From contig CAYOEZ010000031.1 in assembly GCA_964402955.1 (NCBI GenBank), positions 1 to 29,092 of the forward strand: a DNA stretch of 29,092 nucleotides, read 5' to 3'. Shown here in pieces: positions 16,794-23,916 of the stretch. Each line of letters starts with the position of its first letter. Positions within the stretch are counted from its first letter, which is position 1. A program made the translations under genes and the position numbers. The stretch is from CAYOEZ01 sp964402955 (GTDB lineage: Bacteria > Chloroflexota > DTOL01 > DAOUCN01). The notes below the pieces were generated by a model. The model worked only from the letters and a program-made list of their open reading frames with translations, was not told the DNA's origin and did not search any database.

Positions 16794-18047
16794 ATGACGA
16801 TCGCTCACGCTCAGCCTGTGGCAGCACTCCCTGGCCTCGATGTACGGGCCGACTTCCCCATTCTGAAACGGCTCGTCCATGGCAAGCCGCTCACCTACCT
16901 GGACTCGGCGGCCACATCGCAGAAGCCACGCCAGGTTCTCGACACCATGGCAGACTATTACGAAAACTACAACGCCAATATTCACCGCGGCGTTTATACA
17001 CTGGCCGAGGAAGCCACCGGGCGCTACGAAGCGGCGCGCAAGAAGATCGCTGCATTCATCGGGGCTGCCTCATATCGAGAGATCATCTTTGTGCGCAATA
17101 CGACGGAGGCCATCAACCTGGTGGCCTACGCCTGGGGACGCGCCAACCTGAAGGCCGGCGACGAGGTTGTGCTGACCGAGATGGAACATCACTCCAACCT
17201 CCTGCCCTGGTTTATCCTGAGGGAACAACTTGGCTTCAAGATTCGCTACATACCCATTACACCCGAGGGGCTGCTCGATCTCTCTGTCCTACCCACGCTG
17301 CTGTCGGAGCGGACACGCCTGGTCAGCCTGACCCACATGTCCAACGTGCTGGGCACGATCAATCCGGTACACGAGGTCGCCGCGGCGGCCCACCGTGCGG
17401 GAGCGCTGTGCCTGGTCGATGGGGCGCAAAGTGTGCCGCACATGGCCGTCGATGTGAAGGACATAGACTGCGACTTCATGGCCTTCTCCGGCCACAAGAT
17501 GCTGGGGCCAACAGGCATCGGCTGCCTCTATGGCAAGCGCGCCATTCTTGAGGAAATGCCCCCCTTCATGGGCGGCGGCGAGATGATCAAGACGGTCACC
17601 TACGACGGCGCCGGCTACAACGACCTGCCCTGGAAATATGAGGCCGGTACGCCGAGCATCGCCGAGGGCATCGGCATAGGCGCAGCCGTCGACTATCTAC
17701 GGGCGTTGGGCATGCCTGCGATACGCCAGCATGAACACAGCTTGACAACCTACGCCTTGCAACGGCTGAGCGCCATGCCGGGCATCACCATCTACGGGCC
17801 AGCCGTCGACCAACGCGGCGGAGCAGTGGCCTTCACCGTCAAGGGCATGCATCCCCATGACGTCGCCACCCTTCTCGATCAAGATGCCATCGCCGTGCGC
17901 GCCGGGCATCATTGCGCACAACCCTTGCACACCAAGCTAGCAATTCCCGCCTCGACAAGGGCCAGCTTCTACGTGTATAATACACTCGAAGAGATCGACC
18001 GGCTGGTCGAATCGCTGGCGCGAGCGCAAAAAGTGTTCGGAGTGTAA
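16794..18047 (+). CDS. sufS: Cysteine desulfurase SufS
   Basis: This 417-residue PLP enzyme takes sulfur from cysteine as a persulfide and passes it to SufU. The PLP lysine is K235 in AFSGHKMLGPTG and the catalytic Cys is C374 in RAGHHCAQPLH, the short-loop group II type. TYLDSAATSQKP and NIHRGVYTLAEEAT are family segments. I chose the ATG at 16794 because AAGGGGAT lies upstream and the usual N-terminal arm starts there. The next gene, sufU, begins 6 nt after its stop, matching the known SufS-SufU partnership. Confidence 0.97.
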   Translation: MTIAHAQPVAALPGLDVRADFPILKRLVHGKPLTYLDSAATSQKPRQVLDTMADYYENYNANIHRGVYTLAEEATGRYEAARKKIAAFIGAASYREIIFVRNTTEAINLVAYAWGRANLKAGDEVVLTEMEHHSNLLPWFILREQLGFKIRYIPITPEGLLDLSVLPTLLSERTRLVSLTHMSNVLGTINPVHEVAAAAHRAGALCLVDGAQSVPHMAVDVKDIDCDFMAFSGHKMLGPTGIGCLYGKRAILEEMPPFMGGGEMIKTVTYDGAGYNDLPWKYEAGTPSIAEGIGIGAAVDYLRALGMPAIRQHEHSLTTYALQRLSAMPGITIYGPAVDQRGGAVAFTVKGMHPHDVATLLDQDAIAVRAGHHCAQPLHTKLAIPASTRASFYVYNTLEEIDRLVESLARAQKVFGV

Positions 18048-18053
18048 GCAGAC

Positions 18054-18455
18054 ATGGATATCTACCGCGAAGTCATTCTTGATCACTACCAGAACCCGCA
18101 TCACCACGGCCATCTCGACCATCCAGACGCGCAGTATTCCGATGCCAACACGGCGTGCGGCGATGAGATCACCATGCAGTTCCAGGTGGGGGCAGATGGG
18201 CGCATCACCGATGTGGCGTTCGAAGGGACGGGCTGCGCCATCAGCCAGGCCTCGGCCTCCATGCTCACCGACCAGGTGATCGGCATGAAGGCCGACGATG
18301 TGCTCAAGCTGGGGCGGCAGGATGTGCTGGACAATTTGGGCGGCATTGTGCTGACGCCGGTGCGCCTCAAGTGTGCGCTGCTGGGACTGGGCGTGCTCAA
18401 GGCCGCCGTCTACACCTATCGGGGCCAGAAACCCGTCGTCGCCGACGAGGACTAG
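18054..18455 (+). CDS. sufU: SufU-type sulfur acceptor/scaffold (IscU fold)
   Basis: This 133-residue protein probably takes the persulfide from SufS at a zinc site. The ligands seen are C35 and D37 in ACGDE, C61 in EGTGCAISQAS and C107 in VRLKCALL. Lys before the last Cys (not His as in IscU) points to SufU. The spacing from C61 to C107 is 46 residues, near IscU and shorter than B. subtilis SufU, so most of the SufU-specific insertion is missing. It lies between sufS and the Rieske gene in a tight operon. Confidence 0.92.
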   Translation: MDIYREVILDHYQNPHHHGHLDHPDAQYSDANTACGDEITMQFQVGADGRITDVAFEGTGCAISQASASMLTDQVIGMKADDVLKLGRQDVLDNLGGIVLTPVRLKCALLGLGVLKAAVYTYRGQKPVVADED

Positions 18456-18484
18456 CCGGAAAACGCTCTACAAGGAAAGGATCG

Positions 18485-18799
18485 ATGGCGAGTAAGTATG
18501 TAACCGTTGCCCGGACGAGCGACGTCCAGCCCGGTCAGGTCAAGTACGTTGAGACCGACGACTTCCGGCTGGCGATCTGCAACGTTGACGGCGTCTTCTA
18601 TTGCATCGAGGATACGTGCAGCCACGACGGCGGCCAGCTCGATCAGGGTACGCTTCAGGGAGAGGTCATCGAGTGTCCCCGTCACGGCGCACGCTTCAAC
18701 GTCACCAATGGAAAAGTTCTACGCATGCCTGCTGTTTCCGCAGTGGAGACATTTCCGGTAAAGATCGAGGGCGACAATATCACGGTCGAGCTGGAGTGA
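18485..18799 (+). CDS. Rieske-type [2Fe-2S] ferredoxin
   Basis: This is a 104-residue single Rieske domain. The cluster ligands are C45/H47 in CSHDGG and C64/H67 in CPRHGARF. It has no membrane span or fused oxygenase, so it is a soluble electron carrier of the NirD/ferredoxin type. AGGAAAGG precedes the ATG at 18485. A Rieske ferredoxin after sufU is common in Chloroflexota and Actinobacteria, where it may supply electrons for cluster assembly; that role is inference. Confidence 0.93.
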   Translation: MASKYVTVARTSDVQPGQVKYVETDDFRLAICNVDGVFYCIEDTCSHDGGQLDQGTLQGEVIECPRHGARFNVTNGKVLRMPAVSAVETFPVKIEGDNITVELE

Positions 18800-18803
18800 C
18801 CTC

Positions 18804-19274
18804 ATGATATCACCCGCACCGTTTGTCCTGTTGGGCACAGATGGCTCGCCCCATGCCCTCGCCGAGCAAATCGGCCACCCATTGCTGGCCGTCTTTTTCA
18901 AGAGCACGTGCTCCACGTGCATCATGACGTTTCCCTATCTGGAACGCCTCTACCAGACCTATAAGTTGCAGGGACTGGCGGTCTGGGGCATATCGCAAGA
19001 CACGTTGGACGACTCACTGGCCTTCGCCGCAGATCAGGGCGCGACATTTCCCATCCTGCTCGACAGCACATGGGACGTCTCGCAATCGTATGAGGTGGAG
19101 GGCGTGCCCACGCTCATTCTCTTTGGCAGTGATGGACAGGTCGCCTATCGCTGCGCCAGTTTCAGCAAAGCCGATCTGAACGAAATCTCCCGTCTGGTGG
19201 CTGACGAGACGCACAGCGAGTGGGTTGAGCTTGCCCCCGCCCACGATGGCAAGCCGGCATTCAGGCCCGGTTGA
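18804..19274 (+). CDS. Thioredoxin-like redoxin (AhpC/TSA-TlpA type)
   Basis: This 156-residue protein has a thioredoxin fold with C36-S-T-C39 (FFKSTCSTCIMTFPYLERLY). The redoxin/TlpA segment GLAVWGISQDTLDDSLAFA and the cis-Pro motif EGVPTLILFGSDGQV follow. It has no signal peptide, so it is probably cytoplasmic, unlike exported TlpA. The gene starts 4 nt after the Rieske stop, with GGAG overlapping the previous gene's end. In this setting it may reduce persulfides or disulfides for the sulfur relay. Confidence 0.85.
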   Translation: MISPAPFVLLGTDGSPHALAEQIGHPLLAVFFKSTCSTCIMTFPYLERLYQTYKLQGLAVWGISQDTLDDSLAFAADQGATFPILLDSTWDVSQSYEVEGVPTLILFGSDGQVAYRCASFSKADLNEISRLVADETHSEWVELAPAHDGKPAFRPG

Positions 19275-19328
19275 ATTTCCCGCGCAGCCCAGTTTGGGCA
19301 TTAGATCATTTGAAGGTATCAAAGTGCT

Positions 19329-19598
19329 ATGAAAGTACGCATTCCATCATCTTTGCGCAGGTTGACGGGTAGCGCCGCCGTCATCGAAGAAACAGCAGCC
19401 ACAGTTGGCGAATTGATAGCGCGCCTTGACGCCCGCTTCCCCGGTTTCGGCGCGAGAATCTGTGAGCCGGACGGCCAACTGAAGCGACACATCAATATCT
19501 TCATCAACGGCGTCAACCTGCGCGACCGGCAGGGAATGCAGACAGCGCTTGGCGCTGACGATGAGGTGCTGATTGCTCCGGCCATGGCCGGAGGATAG
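19329..19598 (+). CDS. MoaD/ThiS-family sulfur carrier (CysO-like)
   Basis: This 89-residue beta-grasp protein ends in Gly-Gly (APAMAGG), the tail that is adenylated and turned into a thiocarboxylate. The family pattern V-x-x-P-x-x-L-R-x-x-T-G at the start and HINIFINGVNLR and DDEVLIAPAMAGG near the end fit MoaD/CysO. The neighbours, a rhodanese, a JAMM peptidase and a MoeB-like E1, are the usual partners of such carriers. The serine kinase gene further on suggests cysteine synthesis (CysO-like) rather than molybdopterin or thiamin, for which no other genes are present here. Confidence 0.92.
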   Translation: MKVRIPSSLRRLTGSAAVIEETAATVGELIARLDARFPGFGARICEPDGQLKRHINIFINGVNLRDRQGMQTALGADDEVLIAPAMAGG

Positions 19599-19659
19599 GT
19601 ACGACCGTGCTGCCACCTCGGCGAGCGCCGCGATAATATTCATCCAGAGGAGACTATCC

Positions 19660-20016
19660 ATGAAACTGCCCCTATTCGGGCAGAAGCCCGACGGTGAGCA
19701 GGACCCCTTCCGTTCGGTCAACGTTGATGAGGCCCGGACCATGCTCGCCAGCGGGCAGGTCGAGGCTATTGACGTGCGCGAGCCGTGGGAGTACAATGCC
19801 GGACACGTACCTGGAGCGCGCTCAGTGCCGCTCAATACCCTTCTGCGCCAGCCGCGCCAGTTTCTGACCCGCGACAACCTGATGTTCATCTGCGCGTCCG
19901 GTCAGCGCAGCGCTGTTGCCAGTGAAATGGCCGTGTCGCTCGGCTTCACGCAGGTGTACAACGTCAGCGATGGCACCGAGGGGTGGCTGCGCAAGGGCTA
20001 CCCGGTCGAGAAGTAG
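19660..20016 (+). CDS. Single-domain rhodanese (sulfurtransferase)
   Basis: This 118-residue rhodanese has the active-site loop FICASGQRS with C78 as the persulfide-forming residue. The marks IDVREPWEYNAGHVPGARS and WLRKGYPVE are typical. CAGAGGAGA precedes the ATG at 19660. It lies between the carrier and the JAMM/E1 genes, so the likely role is to hand sulfur to the adenylated carrier. Some MoeB proteins carry a fused rhodanese domain; here it is a separate protein. Confidence 0.93.
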   Translation: MKLPLFGQKPDGEQDPFRSVNVDEARTMLASGQVEAIDVREPWEYNAGHVPGARSVPLNTLLRQPRQFLTRDNLMFICASGQRSAVASEMAVSLGFTQVYNVSDGTEGWLRKGYPVEK

Positions 20017-20075
20017 GCAACAGAGGCGGCAAAGGCATCAAAGCGTCCAGGCGTCAGAGCCTCAAGGTGTTAATG

Positions 20076-20510
20076 ATGCGGCTATCACACGAGCATGTGG
20101 AGACGATGATTCGTCACTCTCGCGCCGAGTTCCCCAACGAAGCCTGCGGCGTCCTGGCGGGCGCCGGTGATACAGTGAGCGCTGTTCACTGCCTGGAGAA
20201 TGCACAACATAGCACCGTTGCATATGAGCTCAGCGCCGCCGGATACCTGCTGGTGGCCGATCTGGACGATGCCGGACAACTGCTCGGCGTCTTCCATTCG
20301 CATCCGCATGGCGAGGCCTACCCATCGCCCACAGACCGCAGGCAAGCGGCGTGGGACATACGCTACGTGATTATCTCGTTGCAGGACAGGACCCATCCGG
20401 TTATGCGCTCCTTCCGCATCTCCAAGGACATGCCTGGCGACATGACCCAGTTGGGGACCATCACCGAAGAAAATCTGGAGATCAGTAACGATGGCACAGT
20501 TGACGCCTGA
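20076..20510 (+). CDS. JAMM/MPN metallopeptidase (Mec+-like)
   Basis: This 144-residue JAB-domain protein has all zinc-site residues: E22 (NEACGVLAG), H74 and H76 (FHSHPHGE), S84 and D87 (SPTD). Proteins of this type remove cysteine or other adducts from the Gly-Gly tail of sulfur carriers, as Mec+ does with CysO in mycobacteria. The start is one of two adjacent ATGs (20073, 20076) after AAGGTG. It overlaps the E1 gene by 20 nt, so they are probably coupled. Confidence 0.92.
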   Translation: MRLSHEHVETMIRHSRAEFPNEACGVLAGAGDTVSAVHCLENAQHSTVAYELSAAGYLLVADLDDAGQLLGVFHSHPHGEAYPSPTDRRQAAWDIRYVIISLQDRTHPVMRSFRISKDMPGDMTQLGTITEENLEISNDGTVDA

Positions 20511-21303
20511 GCAAATCCTGCGCTACAGCAGGCACATCGTGATGCCGCTCGTGGGCGGCAGAGGGCAACGCAAGCTTCTCGGCGCCAGAGTTCTGCTGGT
20601 GGGCGCCGGTGGGCTGGGCTCACCAGCGGCGCTCTATCTGGCGGCCGCCGGCGTGGGCACACTGGGCATTCTTGACTACGATGTGGTTGACATCTCCAAC
20701 CTGCAGCGGCAAATTCTGCACCACACAGCCGACGTGGGCCGGCCCAAGGTCGAATCGGCGGCAGAGACACTGCATGCCATCAATTCCGACGTCAAGGTCA
20801 TTGGCCATCACGTGCAAATCTCGTCGCAGAACGCTCTGGACCTCCTGGCGGGCTATGACATTGTCCTGAACTGCAGCGACAACTTCCCCACGCGCTATCT
20901 GGTCAATGACGCCTGTGCGCTGCTCGGCAAACCACTCGTCGATGGCAGCATTCTGCAATTTGACGGCCAACTGACCGTCTATTACACTGCTGCAGGTGGG
21001 CCATGCTATCGCTGTCTGTTCCCGACGCCGCCGCCGCCCGGAGAGGTACCAAGCTGCGCACAGGCCGGCGTCCTGGGCGTGCTGCCGGGCATCATCGGCT
21101 CGATGCAGGCTCTGGAAGCGATCAAGCTCATTCTCGGCATTGGCGATCCCATGATTGGCCGCCTCCTGATCTTCGACGGTCTGGCAATGGACATTTCCAC
21201 GGTCACGATCAAGCGCAATCCGGCCTGCCCGCTCTGCGGAGACCAGCCCACCGTCACGCATCTGATCGACTACGCGCAATTCTGCGGAATTCCGCAGGCA
21301 TAG
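20491..21303 (+). CDS. MoeB/ThiF-type E1-like adenylyltransferase
   Basis: This 270-residue enzyme adenylates the C-terminal glycine of the sulfur carrier. The nucleotide-binding loop GAGGLGS is at 38-44, followed by DYDVVDISNLQRQ (E1 Asp and Arg), NCSDNFPTRYLVND, and the zinc pairs CYRC and CPLC. A Cys in the SCAQAGVLGVLPG segment lies where MoeB has its crossover loop. No E2-like or deubiquitinase-fusion genes are near, so this fits sulfur transfer rather than protein tagging. Confidence 0.93.
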   Translation: MAQLTPEQILRYSRHIVMPLVGGRGQRKLLGARVLLVGAGGLGSPAALYLAAAGVGTLGILDYDVVDISNLQRQILHHTADVGRPKVESAAETLHAINSDVKVIGHHVQISSQNALDLLAGYDIVLNCSDNFPTRYLVNDACALLGKPLVDGSILQFDGQLTVYYTAAGGPCYRCLFPTPPPPGEVPSCAQAGVLGVLPGIIGSMQALEAIKLILGIGDPMIGRLLIFDGLAMDISTVTIKRNPACPLCGDQPTVTHLIDYAQFCGIPQA

Positions 21304-21312
21304 GGAGTGATT

Positions 21313-22164
21313 GTGCAACAATCGGACTTTCAACGCGATGCTGAGTTACCGGTTCTCAAGGTCGTACCGCTTGCCAGCCTGGTGCCGCACGAAGATACGG
21401 ACCCGGAACGAATCAGGGGACTGGTGCAGCAGCTCGAGAAAGATGGACTACTCAAGAATCCTCCTATTGTCGCACCGATACCTGGGTCTGCTAAATACGT
21501 CGTATTGGATGGAGCAAATCGCACCCTCTCGCTGGCCGCGGTGGGATGCCGCGATGCGATCGTACAGATCGTCGACTACAACGATCCCGATCTGGAACTC
21601 GTCGCCTGGAATCACCTCATTGCGGAGGCGACGCCCGATGAGATCATCGCTCCGTTGCACCAGATAGCCGGTTTGCGCATGCGCCGCGTTGCGTTGCCTA
21701 TGGCCCGTGCGCTGCTGGCCAATCGCGGCGTCCTGGCCTACGTGATGCGCGTTGACGGACCGGTCATCGTGCTGGAAGGAGGTCTCACGCTGGAGGGCGA
21801 GGCTGATCTGCTCAACCAGATTGTCGGATCATATCATGGTCGCCTGCGCTACTTCAGAGTCAAGAGCGATGAGATCAAGGGATTGCTGCCCTATTATGAC
21901 GGCGTTGCGGCCCTGTTCGCCTTTCCCTGTTTCCGGCCTGAGGAAATCACACACATTGCGCTTACCGGAGCCAGGCTGCCGGCCGGCATCACCCGCCACG
22001 TGATCCCGCAGCGTGCGCTGCGCCTCAACGTGCCGCTGCACATTCTGAAGCAGGATCGGCCGGTAGATGAGAAGAATAGCTGGCTGCTCGACAAGATCAA
22101 GAACCACTTGATTAACCGCCAGATCAGATTCTACCAGGAACCCACTGTCCTCTTTGACGAATAG
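21313..22164 (+). CDS. SbnI/SerK-like free-serine kinase (ParB/Srx fold)
   Basis: This 283-residue protein resembles SbnI of Staphylococcus along its whole length. The N-terminal ParB-like part has PLASLVPHEDTDPERI, DGLLKNPPIV and VLDGANRTLSLAAVGC. The C-terminal part has LPAGITRHVIPQRALRLNVP and HILKQD. SbnI and archaeal SerK make O-phospho-L-serine from free serine; the Glu in PHED matches the position of their catalytic Glu. It lacks a DNA-binding HTH half, so it is not a partition protein. Its place after the carrier, JAMM and E1 genes suggests it supplies O-phosphoserine for a CysM-type cysteine synthase. GTG 21313 follows GGGAG by 5 nt. Confidence 0.8.
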   Translation: MQQSDFQRDAELPVLKVVPLASLVPHEDTDPERIRGLVQQLEKDGLLKNPPIVAPIPGSAKYVVLDGANRTLSLAAVGCRDAIVQIVDYNDPDLELVAWNHLIAEATPDEIIAPLHQIAGLRMRRVALPMARALLANRGVLAYVMRVDGPVIVLEGGLTLEGEADLLNQIVGSYHGRLRYFRVKSDEIKGLLPYYDGVAALFAFPCFRPEEITHIALTGARLPAGITRHVIPQRALRLNVPLHILKQDRPVDEKNSWLLDKIKNHLINRQIRFYQEPTVLFDE

Positions 22165-22205
22165 GCGGCGCAGGCCTTGCTTTGACGACTCATGTACATC
22201 CGGAC

Positions 22206-22298
22206 ATGGCGATGAAATACCTGAACGACACGATAGACAGCACGACCATTCTGCGTCATTCTATGTATGTGGAGGTGAATATCGCAAAAGGGAGATGA
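22206..22298 (+). CDS. Possible 30-residue small protein
   Basis: A short frame (MAMKYLNDTIDSTTILRHSM and ten more residues) lies in the 164-nt gap between the serine kinase and the next gene. It has no clear ribosome site and no family I recognise. It may be chance. Confidence 0.15.
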   Translation: MAMKYLNDTIDSTTILRHSMYVEVNIAKGR

Positions 22299-22328
22299 GC
22301 TATCGTCCAACAGAAGGAGGGACGAACA

Positions 22329-22625
22329 ATGAAACTAGCCCGAACTCTGGAACGCCTGGGCGCCTATCAGACCGCCTCGGGTTACGCCGAGGCTGTCAAG
22401 ACATTGATCCGTTCGCGCTTCCCTGAAGCGCTTTTCGACCCCTTGCGACCGGCCGTGAACGGTGATATGTGGGTACTGGGTGTCTATACGCACGACAACG
22501 AGGGCTGGTCAGTTCTCAGCCTCGTTGACGACTCACTGCGCGATCTTCTGATGCAGCGGCAGGTGGCGATCGCAGTTGTTCCCTTGCCGTATCACCATTA
22601 TCTGGATGAGGACATCGTCTACTGA
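22329..22625 (+). CDS. Conserved-looking small protein of unknown function
   Basis: This is a 98-residue soluble protein preceded by AAGGAGGGACG, a strong ribosome site. It begins MKLARTLERLGAYQTASGYA, has a mixed helix/strand composition and ends in VAIAVVPLPYHHYLDEDIVY, rich in His, Tyr and acidic residues. It has no Cys. I do not recognise the family. It is the last gene before a hairpin terminator and probably shares the transcript of the sulfur-carrier genes. Confidence 0.7.
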   Translation: MKLARTLERLGAYQTASGYAEAVKTLIRSRFPEALFDPLRPAVNGDMWVLGVYTHDNEGWSVLSLVDDSLRDLLMQRQVAIAVVPLPYHHYLDEDIVY

Positions 22626-22651
22626 GGATATTGTTGAGCAATGGCAAGCCA

Positions 22652-22701
22652 AACGCAGAGACTGCTGACGATTCTCTTGCACCGTCAGCGATCTCTGCGT
22701 T
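22652..22701 (+). terminator. Strong hairpin at the end of the suf/sulfur-carrier run
   Basis: The arms 22652-22670 and 22683-22701 pair over 19 bp with two mismatches around a 12-nt loop. Only a weak U-rich tail follows (TCTGTCT), so it may stop transcription inefficiently or protect the 3' end. Confidence 0.6.
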
Positions 22702-22753
22702 CTGTCTACCCCGCAGCAGTCCCGAGCCGCCATTGAATTGGCCTGCAAACCCC

Positions 22754-22782
22754 TTGCCTTTTCAATAAGGCTATGCTATAAT
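22754..22782 (+). promoter_or_regulatory. Promoter of tRNA-Lys
   Basis: TTGCCT (22754-22759), a 17-nt spacer and TATAAT (22777-22782) with TGC before it lie about 28 nt upstream of the mature tRNA. Confidence 0.8.
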
Positions 22783-22810
22783 CTCATTCCGGTTGCGAGA
22801 TGACCGACGT

Positions 22811-22886
22811 GGGGCGTTAGCTCAACTGGCAGAGCAGGGCACTCTTAATGCCAAGGTTACAGGTTCGAGTCCTGCACGCCCCACCA
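22811..22886 (+). tRNA. tRNA-Lys (anticodon CTT)
   Basis: This 73-nt cloverleaf is followed by an encoded CCA. The acceptor stem GGGGCGT/ACGCCCC is perfect, the D-stem is GCTC/GAGC, the anticodon loop is CTCTTAA with CTT at the anticodon, and the T-loop is TTCGAGT. There are single mismatches at the ends of the anticodon and T stems (G-A and A-C). It decodes AAG. It sits alone with its own promoter. Confidence 0.96.
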
Positions 22887-23000
22887 ACCATGACTTTCGC
22901 CCGCCCTCTTGATGGCACACCGATTACGGATGCCGCATCCGGGCGGGACTGTTGTATGTAGACCGTTTATGTAGACTGTTACAGAGGAGCGCCACTACCC

Positions 23001-23834
23001 ATGTCAAAAGATCGTGGCAAGAAGACGTCCCAAACGTCGGGCAGAAAGCCGGCCCCTCCTCCACGCCGGCGGCCCACAGAGGTGCAGAAGATCTCTCCCC
23101 TGGCGCTGGCCGGGGCGATAGGAGCGGCCCTGCTCATCGCAGCCATCCTGTTGTTCGTGATCAACTCCCGCCTCAACGGCGCAGCCACCCCAGCACCCGC
23201 CGCCACGCCGACAACGGCCGCAGGGGTCGTTCCAACCATAGCGGCCAACCCGCCGGCAACGCAAGCGACATCAGGAGGCGTGACGCTCCTGGGAGGATTC
23301 TCCAAGGGCAATGCCCAGGCAAAGGTGACATTCACCGAATTTGCCGACTTCAAATGAATTTACTGCAAGCTGTTTGCGGAGGCCGTGAGCCCCCAGATCA
23401 TCAAAGACTACATTGATACCGGTAAAGTTCGTTACGTGTTCCGCAACTGGGTCATCTTCCCGGGCACCGACTCGACGAACGCTGCTGAGGCAACCTATTG
23501 TGCTCAGGAGCAAGACAAGTTCTGGCCCTATCACGACAAACTGTTCGCAGCGAGCAATGAGAACAACGGCGTCTTCGCGGCAGATGCTGTGAAGCGCATC
23601 GCCAAAGAGACAGGACTCGATAGCGCTGCTTTCAACACCTGCTTCGACAGCAAGAAGTATGCCGATCAGGTGACTAAAGACAAACAATACGGCCAGCAAG
23701 TCGGCCAGCAGAAGGGCTTCTCAGGCACGCCGGCCTTCCTGATCAACGACACAGCAACGGGCTTGAAGGGCGCCGATGCCAACGCCTGGATCGCCAACTT
23801 GAAGAAAGAACTCGACGCAGCGTTAGCGAAGTAG
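23001..23834 (+). CDS. Membrane-anchored DsbA-like thiol oxidoreductase, probable selenoprotein (in-frame TGA as Sec)
   Basis: The frame continues through a TGA at 23355-23357, giving 277 residues. A short basic cytoplasmic arm leads to one membrane span (about LALAGAIGAALLIAAILLFV), a Pro/Thr/Ala linker and a thioredoxin-fold domain. At the active site the protein reads FTEFADFK-(TGA)-IYCKLF, where relatives have C-x-Y-C, so TGA replaces the first catalytic Cys, giving U-I-Y-C. Downstream the domain is intact: VRYVFRNWVIFPGTDST, EATYCAQEQDKFWPYHDKLF and the cis-Pro loop GFSGTPAFLIND. GAGGAG precedes the ATG. The alternatives are a fresh nonsense mutation or a sequencing error. A hairpin with a GU-containing loop follows at 23378. 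Confidence 0.78.
23378..23394 (+). promoter_or_regulatory. Candidate bacterial SECIS hairpin
   Basis: GGAGGC (23378-23383) pairs with GCCCCC (23389-23394), with one A-C mismatch, around the loop CGTGA. The loop begins 26 nt after the TGA and has G at its second position, as in the published bacterial SECIS consensus. A second small hairpin (23363-23379, loop GCTGT) lies closer to the TGA and overlaps it. Confidence 0.4.
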
Positions 23835-23844
23835 CTGCACAAAG

Positions 23845-23884
23845 AAAAACCTCTCTACGGCCAGCCGGCCGTTGGGAGGTTTTT
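23845..23884 (+). terminator. Rho-independent terminator, possibly bidirectional
   Basis: AAAAACCTC (23845-23853) pairs with GAGGTTTTT (23876-23884), and an inner ACGGCC/GGCCGT stem has an AGCC loop. The T-run on the plus strand ends the DsbA-like gene. The A-run would serve the converging membrane-protein gene on the minus strand. Confidence 0.93.
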
Positions 23885-23916
23885 GCTTGCCCGCCGCTGC
23901 ACTGCGGGCGTGCGCT

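Noticed and set aside
19329..21303. Ubiquitin-like tagging or anti-phage (Bil or type II CBASS-like) operon with Ubl, JAB and E1
   Set aside because: There is no E2-like protein, nucleotide cyclase or effector. The E1 is a plain MoeB type with zinc Cys pairs, a rhodanese lies among the genes and the SUF operon is adjacent. Sulfur transfer explains all members.
21313..22164. ParB chromosome-partition protein
   Set aside because: Only the ParB/Srx-like N-terminal fold is present, no HTH domain or parA follows, and the C-terminal half matches SbnI.
23001..23834. Two separate genes or a genome-wide TGA recoding
   Set aside because: The second part lacks a ribosome site and starts inside the active-site motif. 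Several neighbours (for example the genes ending at 18799, 19274 and 20510) stop at TGA, so global recoding is unlikely. A simple nonsense mutation remains possible.
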